From Haloarcula nitratireducens (GTDB lineage Archaea > Halobacteriota > Halobacteria > Halobacteriales > Haloarculaceae), in contig NZ_RKLT01000001.1 of assembly GCF_019599505.1 (NCBI RefSeq), positions 496,001 through 560,000 on the forward strand: 64,000 nt of DNA. Reading direction: 5' to 3'. The notes beneath the pieces are model-generated. The model had not been told where the DNA came from and did not search any database. It was given only the letters and a program-made list of their open reading frames with translations. A program made the translations under genes and the position numbers. This document shows, one piece after another, positions 50,259 through 56,864 of the stretch; position 1 is the stretch's first letter; every line of letters starts with the position of its first letter.

Positions 50259-51662
50259 ATGGCAGAGAGCCGTACGTTCACCGGGTCGCTGGCCGCCACC
50301 GCCGTCGGCGTCTACCTCCTCGTCATCGCCGGCGCGACGGCCGCCATCACCGACGCGGTGACCGCCTGTACCTCGTGGCCGCTCTGTCGGGGGCCGGTGA
50401 CGCTCTCGAACCCGTCCCTGCTGATCGCCAGCGGCCACCGCCTGACCGCCGCGGTCGTCGGCGTCCTCGCGCTCGTCACCGTCGTCCTCGGCCTCCGAGC
50501 GGCGACGCGCCGACGCGTCAAGGCCGCGTTACTGGCCGGATTGGCGCTCTACCCGATTCAGGTCGCACTGGGCGCGTTCGTCGCCACTTCCGGCGCGACC
50601 GGGCGGCTCCCCGGTGCGCACCTGGCCGTCGGCATGGCCATCTTCGGGGTGTTCGTCCTCGCGCTCGCGTGGCACCTCGAAGCCGAGACGGGCAGCGACG
50701 ACGAGGAACCCGTCGACGACCTCTCGCCGGCCCCGATGCCCGACGAAAGCGACGGCGAGGACGGTTCGGTTCCGCGAGCCGCGCTCTCGACGCGAGAGCG
50801 CGTCCTCGGCACGGCGTACGCGTACTTCCGACTGATGAAACCGCGCCTGATGTGGCTCCTGTGTCTGGTCGCCGCCGCCGGGATGGCGCTGAACGCCGGC
50901 CAGTCGCTCACCGTTCGGACGGTGCTGCTGACGCTGGGCGGCGGCGTCCTCGCCATCGGCGCGTCGGGCACGTTCAACCACGTCCTCGAACGCGACATCG
51001 ACAAGCGGATGGACCGCACCGCCGACCGCCCCATCGCCACGCACCAGATCCCGGTGCGCAACGCGACGACCTTCGGCGTCGCGCTGGCGGCGGCCGCGAT
51101 GGCGCTGTTCTGGCAGGTGAACGTCCTCGCGGCGGCGCTGGGACTGACGGCCATCCTCTTCTACAGCGTCGTCTACACGCTCGTCCTCAAGCCGAACACC
51201 GTCCAGAACACCGTCATCGGCGGCGCGGCGGGGGCGCTCCCGGCGCTCATCGGCTGGACGGCCATCGACGGGACCATCGGGTTGGCGGGGCTGGCGCTGG
51301 CCGGCGTCATCTTCCTCTGGACGCCCGCGCACTTCTACAACCTCGCGCTCGCGTACAAGGACGACTACGAGGCCGGCGGCTTCCCGATGATGCCCGTGGT
51401 CCGCGGCGAGACAGAGACGCGCAAGCACATCGTCTACTACCTCGGCGCGACGCTGATCGCCTCGGGGATACTGGCCGCGCTCACGTCGCTCGGCTGGGTG
51501 TACGCGCTCACGTCGGCGACGCTCGGCGGCGTGTTCCTCTGGGCCGTCGTCCGCCTCCACCGCGAGCAGACCGAGGAAGCCGCGTTCCGCGCGTTCCACG
51601 CCTCGAACGCCTACCTCGGTCTCCTGTTGATCGCCATCGTCGCCGACGCGCTCGTCCTATGA
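50259..51662 (+). CDS. ctaB: Fusion of CtaA-like half and heme O synthase (CtaB)
   Basis: A 467-aa integral membrane protein. Residues 1-145 hold about four helices with CtaA/COX15-type elements (SWPLCRGPVTLSNPSLLIASGHRLTAAVVG and GAFVATSGATGRLPGAHLAVGMAI, with histidines placed like the heme ligands). A charged linker (150-185) leads to a UbiA prenyltransferase domain, with FRLMKPRLMWLLCLV, GASGTFNHVLERDIDKRMDRTADRPIAT (N-x-x-x-D-x-x-x-D) and YKDDYEAGGFPMMPVV. The second domain adds a farnesyl group to heme B to make heme O for the oxidase (coxB is 8 kb away). Whether the first half is active in heme A formation is uncertain, since it is half the size of CtaA. Confidence 0.88.
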   Translation: MAESRTFTGSLAATAVGVYLLVIAGATAAITDAVTACTSWPLCRGPVTLSNPSLLIASGHRLTAAVVGVLALVTVVLGLRAATRRRVKAALLAGLALYPIQVALGAFVATSGATGRLPGAHLAVGMAIFGVFVLALAWHLEAETGSDDEEPVDDLSPAPMPDESDGEDGSVPRAALSTRERVLGTAYAYFRLMKPRLMWLLCLVAAAGMALNAGQSLTVRTVLLTLGGGVLAIGASGTFNHVLERDIDKRMDRTADRPIATHQIPVRNATTFGVALAAAAMALFWQVNVLAAALGLTAILFYSVVYTLVLKPNTVQNTVIGGAAGALPALIGWTAIDGTIGLAGLALAGVIFLWTPAHFYNLALAYKDDYEAGGFPMMPVVRGETETRKHIVYYLGATLIASGILAALTSLGWVYALTSATLGGVFLWAVVRLHREQTEEAAFRAFHASNAYLGLLLIAIVADALVL

Positions 51663-52333
51663 GTACCATCACCCGCCGCTTCGACCCGTCGTTCGACCGC
51701 GAGACGCTGCTGTACGGCGCGTTGCTTCTCAACACGGAGCTACTGCTGGTGGCGATGCACGTCCTCTTCGGCGGGACCAGCGCCACCTCCTGGCGCGGGG
51801 TCGCCCAGTACGTCTACCCGCTGGTCTGGATAAACGCCGGCCTGCTGGTCGTCCTGAAGACGACACCGCCGCCCGTCTCAACGAAACAGCGCCGCCGCGC
51901 GCTGGCCGTCGGCGTCGCCTACTTCCTCGTTCTGGCGGCCATCGGGGGTATCGTTCGCCCCGGGTCGCCCGACATCGTCTCGTACGTCCAGTTCAACCTC
52001 CTGAAGCTCCCGCCGGGGTGGAACCCGATGTTGGCGTACTTCGGGAACGTCGTGTCCGTGACGCTCATTCCCTACAAACTCGTCGGCTACGGAGCGCTCT
52101 CGTATCTCGTCTACGTGATGGTGCTGGACACGTCGGGGCTCTCGCTCGGGAGTCTGACCGGCCTCTTCTCCTGTGTCTCCTGCGTCCTCGGGATTCTGGT
52201 GCCGACGGTATCGAGCGTGCTCGGCGGGACCGCCGCCGCCGTCGGCCAGCTAGTCCCGCAGTCATACGGCGCGGCGACCGTCGTGTATCTGGTCTCGCTC
52301 GCGCTGCTGTACTGGCGACCGATCGGGCGGTAA
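51659..52333 (+). CDS. Membrane protein with SCxSC motif (paralogue A)
   Basis: A 224-aa polytopic protein, about six helices, coupled by 4-bp overlap to the heme O synthase. The N-terminus LYGALLLNTELLLVAMHVLFGG is followed by a middle helix-rich part (VVSVTLIPYKLVGYGALSYLVYVMVLD). The signature is TGLFSCVSCVLGILVPTVSSVLGG with a CxxC in the membrane. A similar element occurs in the convergent gene at 52412-52966. Its position after ctaB suggests oxidase assembly or metal/thiol chemistry, but I do not know the family. Confidence 0.65.
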   Translation: MSTITRRFDPSFDRETLLYGALLLNTELLLVAMHVLFGGTSATSWRGVAQYVYPLVWINAGLLVVLKTTPPPVSTKQRRRALAVGVAYFLVLAAIGGIVRPGSPDIVSYVQFNLLKLPPGWNPMLAYFGNVVSVTLIPYKLVGYGALSYLVYVMVLDTSGLSLGSLTGLFSCVSCVLGILVPTVSSVLGGTAAAVGQLVPQSYGAATVVYLVSLALLYWRPIGR

Positions 52334-52376
52334 TCTCCGAAGACGACGCCGATTCTACAGGCGGAGCAGGCCGAGT

Positions 52377-52399
52377 GCCTCGGGGCTTGACCCCGAGGC
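52377..52399. other. Strong hairpin between convergent genes
   Basis: GCCTCGGGG-CTTGA-CCCCGAGGC is a perfect 9-bp stem with a 5-nt loop, midway between the convergent membrane paralogues. It may be a bidirectional terminator, or a remnant of a mobile-element end, since the palindromic ends of IS200/IS605-like elements can look like this. Confidence 0.6.
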
Positions 52400-52411
52400 G
52401 GTTCACTCGTC

Positions 52412-52966
52412 TCAGGTCAGCCGACACTGGCGCGGGTCGCCGGCCCGGCCGAGGAAGAATAGCAGGAGCAGGAGACCGCCGACGCGGAGGAGGTCACCGT
52501 GGAACGGGAGCACCGCGAGCGCGCCCGTGAACCCGAGAAAGCCGAGGACGCCCGCCCCGCAGCTCGCGCAACCGGACGCGACGAGACCGGGGAGGACGCC
52601 GGTCAGGTCCGAGAGGCTGGACAGGCCGGCCACGCGCAACTGCGCGGCGGCGTTGACGACGGCGACGCCGGTGAGGACGGCGTAACCGACGATGAGGCCG
52701 ACGCCGAAGACGCCGATGGAGCGGTACGTCGTATCGAGTAGGTCGAGGAAGGCCCGGACCAGATACCGCTGGACGCCGGCCCCGAGCATCTGCATCGTGT
52801 AGGTCGGGAACGTACTCAGGATGAGGAGGACGAAGGTGACGACGGCGAGGGCGGCGGCCGCGAGTACCCGAGTCCACGAGGTGAGGGGGTACGTCAGCGC
52901 CGCGCCGAGCCGTGTGCCGAACTGTTCGAAACGGCGTCGCCAGCCGGCGGTAGTGCGCTCGGCCAT
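52412..52966 (-). CDS. Membrane protein with CASC motif (paralogue B)
   Basis: A 184-aa polytopic protein, about five helices, convergent with paralogue A. After the N-terminal RRFEQFGTRLGAALTYPLTSW amphipathic stretch come LAAAALAVVTFVLLILSTF, a 60-residue region with YRSIGVFGVGLIVGYAVLTGVAVV, and GLVASGCASCGAGVLGFLGFTGALAVLPF. The CxxC lies at the same place as in paralogue A. The stop is 3 bp before the DsbA-like gene's tail region. Two in-frame ATGs (52972 and 52966) are possible. A thiol-relay or copper role is inference. Confidence 0.65.
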   Translation of the reverse strand: MAERTTAGWRRRFEQFGTRLGAALTYPLTSWTRVLAAAALAVVTFVLLILSTFPTYTMQMLGAGVQRYLVRAFLDLLDTTYRSIGVFGVGLIVGYAVLTGVAVVNAAAQLRVAGLSSLSDLTGVLPGLVASGCASCGAGVLGFLGFTGALAVLPFHGDLLRVGGLLLLLFFLGRAGDPRQCRLT

Positions 52967-52968
52967 CG

Positions 52969-53805
52969 TCACTCCGTCAGCGACCGGATCTTGCTGTCGA
53001 ATCGCGAGTACGGCTGTGCGCCCTGCAGGTCGGCCGCGGTGTCGGAGTCGGGGTCGTAGAGGACGAACGAGGGAGTCCCGTCGAGGCCCGCCCGCTTCCC
53101 GCGCTGGCGTTCCGCCTCGATCGCCGAGACGATGCCGTCGCGGTTTTCAGACATACAGGAGTCGACGGCCGACGCGTCGACGCCCTCGACGGATTCGGTC
53201 AGGTCGAGCAGGTTCGACCGGTTCGACCAGTCGCCCTGCGTGAACCCCTGCTCGTCGAACACCGTCGAGTGCCAGTTCCAGAAGGTATCCGGCGAGTCTT
53301 CGCGGACCTGTCGCCAGACGCACCGGCTCATGACCGACGCCGTCATGGAGTTCTCGCCGATGTTCGGGAACTGCAAGAGCACGACGCGGACTCGCCCCTC
53401 TGCGACGTGGGTGCGAACGAGTTTCGGGAACGTCCGCTCCTCGAACTTCTTGCAGAACGGACAGAGGTAATCGCTCCAGTAGTAGAGGTCCAGAGTCGCG
53501 TCGGGCGAGCCGACGATGGGATTGCCCGCGAGATCGACGTCGAAGCCGGTGGTTCCGGACGCCGCGTGTAACGACGGCGAGACGGGCTCCGAGGAGATCG
53601 GCGTCGATTCCTCGGTCTGTGTCGGCTGGTCCGTCGCCTCCGCGGTCGCCGTCGACTGCGACGCCGTCCCCGCGTCGGTCGATGTGGACGCGCCCGACTG
53701 CGGCGTCGACGTCGATTGTGAGTCGCCGGTACTACACCCGGCGAGGCCGGCGATAGCCGCCGCTACGCCGCCTCGCAACAACGCCCGACGTGTCTTTCGA
53801 GTCAC
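52969..53805 (-). CDS. DsbA-like thioredoxin-fold lipoprotein
   Basis: A 278-aa cell-surface thiol oxidoreductase. GTG 53805 is chosen because a TATA-like ACTATACGG (minus, 53828-53837) lies 28 nt upstream. Twin-arginine-like KTRRALLRGGVAA signal, lipobox IAGLAGC (Cys24), then a Thr/Ser-rich linker to about 75. The DsbA domain holds LYYWSDYLCPFCKKFEERTFPKLV with active-site CPFC, VRVVLLQFPNIGENSMTASV and GTPSFVLYDPD, the cis-Pro loop. It may supply disulfides to extracellular proteins or to the neighbouring CxxC membrane proteins. Confidence 0.85.
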   Translation of the reverse strand: MTRKTRRALLRGGVAAAIAGLAGCSTGDSQSTSTPQSGASTSTDAGTASQSTATAEATDQPTQTEESTPISSEPVSPSLHAASGTTGFDVDLAGNPIVGSPDATLDLYYWSDYLCPFCKKFEERTFPKLVRTHVAEGRVRVVLLQFPNIGENSMTASVMSRCVWRQVREDSPDTFWNWHSTVFDEQGFTQGDWSNRSNLLDLTESVEGVDASAVDSCMSENRDGIVSAIEAERQRGKRAGLDGTPSFVLYDPDSDTAADLQGAQPYSRFDSKIRSLTE

Positions 53806-53827
53806 GTGGCGGCTTTCGCCCGCCTCC

Positions 53828-53914
53828 CGTATAGTGGGCCGTCGCCGTTTTCTGACCCGGAAAAATCGTGGTATCCCACCGCACGGTAGAGCGGTATCCG
53901 CGAGATACTTCAAC
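53828..53914. promoter_or_regulatory. Divergent leaderless promoters for DsbA and HTH genes
   Basis: Minus-strand ACTATACGG (53828-53837) is 28 nt from GTG 53805, and plus-strand GATACTTCAAC (53904-53914) is 28 nt from GTG 53936. Both predict leaderless transcripts starting at GTG. Confidence 0.55.
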
Positions 53915-53935
53915 GCCCGCGCTGATTGCCCGTCC

Positions 53936-54292
53936 GTGAGCGAGGACCCCGACGGCATCGCCGCGCTCGGGCTACTCCACGACGAGTACGCCCGCGAGAT
54001 ATTCGTGGCGGCGAGTCGGGAGGCGATGTCGGCGAAGGAACTGGCAGAGGCGTGCGGTTTCTCGCTCCCGACGGTGTACCGCCGGGTCGACGACCTCGTC
54101 GACGCGGGGCTCGTGGTCGAGAACAACGAGATCGACCCATCGGGGAACCACTACACCTCCTACGAAGCGGCGGTCGAACACATCGACGTCGACGTTCGAG
54201 ACGGTGAGCTAGACGTGACAATTACACAACAATCTGACGCGGTCGACCGATTCACGCGCGTCTGGGAAGACATCCGCAGGGGTGACGAATGA
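53936..54292 (+). CDS. Winged-helix transcriptional regulator (ArsR-like)
   Basis: A 118-aa regulator from GTG 53936. ALGLLHDEYAREIFVAASREAMSAKELAEACGFSLPTVYRRVDDLVDAGLVVENNEI is a classic ArsR-type winged helix (recognition helix SLPTVYRRVDDLVDAGL) that probably binds DNA as a dimer. The C-terminal beta hairpin region and DVTITQQSDAVDRFTRVWEDI may mediate dimerisation or sensing. It overlaps the DUF7521-type membrane protein by 4 bp, a pairing seen repeatedly in haloarchaea. Confidence 0.82.
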   Translation: MSEDPDGIAALGLLHDEYAREIFVAASREAMSAKELAEACGFSLPTVYRRVDDLVDAGLVVENNEIDPSGNHYTSYEAAVEHIDVDVRDGELDVTITQQSDAVDRFTRVWEDIRRGDE

Positions 54293-54552
54293 GCGCGTTG
54301 CTCGTCGCGGCCAACTTGCTCGTCATCGCGCTCGGCTTCCTCATCGCGGTCCAGTCGTTCCGGGGGTATCGCAGACATCAGAACGTGACGATGCTGTACA
54401 TCTCGGCGGGGTTCGTCTGTATCAGCCTCGGCGGCGTGATGGACTGCTCGCTGTTGAACACGTATCTGCCGAGCCTGCTCCACACCGGGCTGTTTCGAAC
54501 CGGGTTCGTCCTCGCCGGCATGGGACTGATATCCTTCTCGCTGTATCGATGA
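54289..54552 (+). CDS. DUF7521-type small membrane protein
   Basis: An 87-aa protein with three predicted helices (LLVAANLLVIALGFLIAVQSF, VTMLYISAGFVCISLGGVMDC and GLFRTGFVLAGMGLISFSLY). It matches the membrane partner that follows many haloarchaeal HTH genes (DUF7521). It may act as a sensor for the regulator; no data support that here. Start overlaps the regulator stop. Confidence 0.75.
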   Translation: MSALLVAANLLVIALGFLIAVQSFRGYRRHQNVTMLYISAGFVCISLGGVMDCSLLNTYLPSLLHTGLFRTGFVLAGMGLISFSLYR

Positions 54553-54601
54553 CGGTCCGCCGAGGCGAGCATTTGTCACGGTCGGGTACTTACGTCTACA
54601 C

Positions 54602-54832
54602 ATGACCGAAGTCGAGATCGAGTACTGCGTGCCGTGTGGCTTCCGCGAGCGCGCCCTCGACGTGGAACGGGCGATACTCAACGGTGTGGAACAGGAGATC
54701 GACCGAATGAGTCTGGTGATGGGCGACCACGGCGTCTTCAGCGTCCGCGTCGACGGCCGGACGGTGTACGACAAGGACGAGGACGAGTTCGACGTGGACG
54801 ACATCGTCCGCGAAGTCAGGGGCAACCTGTAG
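54602..54832 (+). CDS. Rdx-family (SelW/SelT-like) redox protein
   Basis: A 76-aa thioredoxin-like fold protein of the Rdx/selenoprotein W-like family. TEVEIEYCVPCGFRERALDVERAIL has the redox CxxC at Cys9 and Cys12 (C-V-P-C), followed by a beta-strand pair FSVRVDGRTVYDKDEDEFDVDDIV. The normal length of this family is 75-100 aa. Probably a thiol-based redox partner. Cytoplasmic. Confidence 0.88.
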   Translation: MTEVEIEYCVPCGFRERALDVERAILNGVEQEIDRMSLVMGDHGVFSVRVDGRTVYDKDEDEFDVDDIVREVRGNL

Positions 54833-54880
54833 TACCGCCAGAGCGGAACGGCTTTCGGAAGGGATGACCGACGGGGAACT

Positions 54881-55822
54881 ATGGACGAGGTACTGGTCGC
54901 CGAGGACGTCCGTCGGCGCTACGGCGACACCGTCGCGCTCGACGGCGTGTCGCTCTCCGCGACGGCGGGCGAGGTGCTGGCGCTGGTCGGGCCGAACGGG
55001 GCGGGGAAGACGACGCTGGTTCGCGCGCTGACAGGGACCACCGACGCCGAGGGGCGCGTCGAGCTGTTCGGCGAGTCGCCGCGAGACGTGGACCGCTCGC
55101 GCATCGGTCTCCTCCCGCAGTCGTTCGACCCGCACGAGCGCCTGAGCGCGCGCGAACTCGTCGCGTACTACGCCGGCCTCTACGACGAGACGCGAGACGT
55201 CGAGGCCGTGTTGGACGACGTGGGACTGGCCGACAGCGCCGAGACGTACTACGAGAACCTCTCGGGCGGACAGCAGCGCCGGACCTGCGTGGCGACGGCG
55301 CTCATCAACGACCCGGACCTGCTCGTGCTCGACGAACCGACGACGGGCATCGATCCGGCGGGTCGGCAGGCTCTCTGGGACCTGCTATCGGGACTCGCCG
55401 ACCGCGGCGTCACGATCGTCGTCACGACGCATTACATGGAGGAGGCCCAGCAACTCGCCGACCGCGTCGGGTTGCTCGCCGACGGGCGACTGGCCGCGCT
55501 GGACAGTCCGTCGGAGCTGGTGGCCGAACACGGCGGTGACAGCCAACTGCTCGTCGACGGGAGCTTCGACGAGACGACGCCCGAGCGCATCGACTACCCG
55601 GCGCGAACCGCCCTGCGGAACGGCCGGCTCGTAGTCTACGGCGTCCGGCCGGAGTCCATCGGGCAGGTCGTCGCCGAACTCGACGCCGCCGGCGTCGGCT
55701 ACGACAGTCTGACGTGGAAGGAGCCGGACTTAGAAGACGTCTATCTCGAGCTGACGGGGACCGGCGTGGGTCGAAGCGGCGACCCACGGGGCGAGGAGGC
55801 GACGGCGGGTGGTGTCCAGTGA
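54881..55822 (+). CDS. ABC-2-type transporter ATP-binding protein
   Basis: A 313-aa ATPase. Walker A GPNGAGKTT, signature LSGGQQRRTCVATAL, Walker B LLVLDEPTTGIDP and the switch His of TTHYMEEAQQLADRV are all present. The C-terminal domain (from about 225, GDSQLLVDGSFDETTPERIDYPARTAL) is the usual ABC-2 accessory region. It is coupled by ATGA overlap to the membrane subunit. Substrate unknown. Confidence 0.95.
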   Translation: MDEVLVAEDVRRRYGDTVALDGVSLSATAGEVLALVGPNGAGKTTLVRALTGTTDAEGRVELFGESPRDVDRSRIGLLPQSFDPHERLSARELVAYYAGLYDETRDVEAVLDDVGLADSAETYYENLSGGQQRRTCVATALINDPDLLVLDEPTTGIDPAGRQALWDLLSGLADRGVTIVVTTHYMEEAQQLADRVGLLADGRLAALDSPSELVAEHGGDSQLLVDGSFDETTPERIDYPARTALRNGRLVVYGVRPESIGQVVAELDAAGVGYDSLTWKEPDLEDVYLELTGTGVGRSGDPRGEEATAGGVQ

Positions 55823-56559
55823 GCCGTCTCGGTCGACTCCGATCGGAATCGCAGGCCGCAGCGCGGGCGTTCCTCCGCCGGCGGACGGCGGTCTTCTTCA
55901 CGTTCTTCTTCCCGCTCATCATCGTCGTCATCTTCGGCGTGCTGGTCCAGACGCGACCGGGCGGGGGCGGCCTCTTCACCGAGTCGCCCGCGTACTACGT
56001 GCCCGGCTACCTCGCCGTCGTCGTGTTGTTCACGCCGCTCTCTCGGGTCGGGAGCGAGGTGGCGCGCCACCGGGCGGGCAACCGCTTCGAGAAACTGGCG
56101 ACGACGCCGCTGACCCGACCGGAGTGGCTGCTCGCCCAGACGCTCGTGAACGTCGTTGTCATCGGGCTGGCGGGGATACTCCTGCTGGTGCTGATGGTCG
56201 GTCTCACCGGCGCGCAGATCCGGCCGTCGCCGTTGCTGATCCCGTTCGTCATCCTCGGCGTGGGGCTGTTCTGCGGGGTTGGCGCGATGCTCGGAAGTCT
56301 GGCCGACTCACAGGACGGCGTCATCTCGGCGAGCAACGCCATCGCGCTCCCCCTGTTGTTCCTCTCGGAGACGTTCGTCCCGCCGGAACTCCTCCCGGGG
56401 TGGTTCCCGACGTGGCTCTCGCCGCTGACGTACTTCTCGCGGGGCGTGCGTGCGGCCACGACGGGTGACGGGAGCGCGCTCGTGCCGCTCGCCGTCCTCA
56501 CGGTCTGTGCGATTATCGGATTCCTCGTCGGGGCGTGGCTCCTTCCCCGAACGGACTGA
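55819..56559 (+). CDS. ABC-2-type transporter membrane protein
   Basis: A 246-aa membrane subunit starting at GTG 55819. Six predicted helices: FTFFFPLIIVVIFGVLVQT, VPGYLAVVVLFTPLSRVG, LVNVVVIGLAGILLLVLMVGLTG, LIPFVILGVGLFCGVGAMLGSLADS, ALPLLFLSETFVPPELLPGW and VPLAVLTVCAIIGFLVGAWLL. The LLFLSETFVPPELLPGWF segment and the YFSRGVRAA stretch are typical of the ABC-2 (Yad/NatB) membrane family. Exports an unknown small molecule. Confidence 0.92.
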   Translation: MSRLGRLRSESQAAARAFLRRRTAVFFTFFFPLIIVVIFGVLVQTRPGGGGLFTESPAYYVPGYLAVVVLFTPLSRVGSEVARHRAGNRFEKLATTPLTRPEWLLAQTLVNVVVIGLAGILLLVLMVGLTGAQIRPSPLLIPFVILGVGLFCGVGAMLGSLADSQDGVISASNAIALPLLFLSETFVPPELLPGWFPTWLSPLTYFSRGVRAATTGDGSALVPLAVLTVCAIIGFLVGAWLLPRTD

Positions 56560-56620
56560 GTCGGTGCCTCGTCGCCCCGGACTGACGCCCCAGGTGATTG
56601 TGTGCGGCCAGTGTCGCGCG

Positions 56621-56650
56621 AGGGCTAGTCCACCCTCCGAGCCCTATTTT
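56621..56650 (+). terminator. Possible hairpin terminator of the ABC-2 transporter genes
   Basis: AGGGCT (56621-56626) and AGCCCT (56640-56645) form a short stem, followed by a TTTT tract, 62 nt after the permease stop. Confidence 0.35.
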
Positions 56651-56832
56651 CAGGACCGTCGTAGCGCGATTTAATGAGTTCACTCGGAAGTAGACGATGC
56701 GGCGAAAATGTATCACTGAGACTACTACCCGTCGAGTGGACCCCTCTTTAGTATTTTCACCACTTTCGGGAACGTATTTGTCGAAATTCACGAAAGGGTA
56801 ACAGGTTCGGGTTGCAACGTTTTGGGAAAGAT

Positions 56833-56844
56833 TTACTATTATAA
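56833..56844 (+). promoter_or_regulatory. TATA box of the first GH97 gene
   Basis: TTACTATTATAA, centred about 27 nt before ATG 56865, predicts a leaderless transcript. Confidence 0.5.
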
Positions 56845-56864
56845 TTGTTATTTTCACAGGCGGC

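Larger units (their letters stand above)
56560..56864. other. AT-rich intergenic region before the GH97 genes
   Basis: No gene seen in these 305 bp. Notable elements are a possible terminator hairpin (56621-56645), an inverted repeat CTTTCG ... CGAAAG near 56761-56799, and a TATA-rich stretch just before ATG 56865. Confidence 0.5.
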
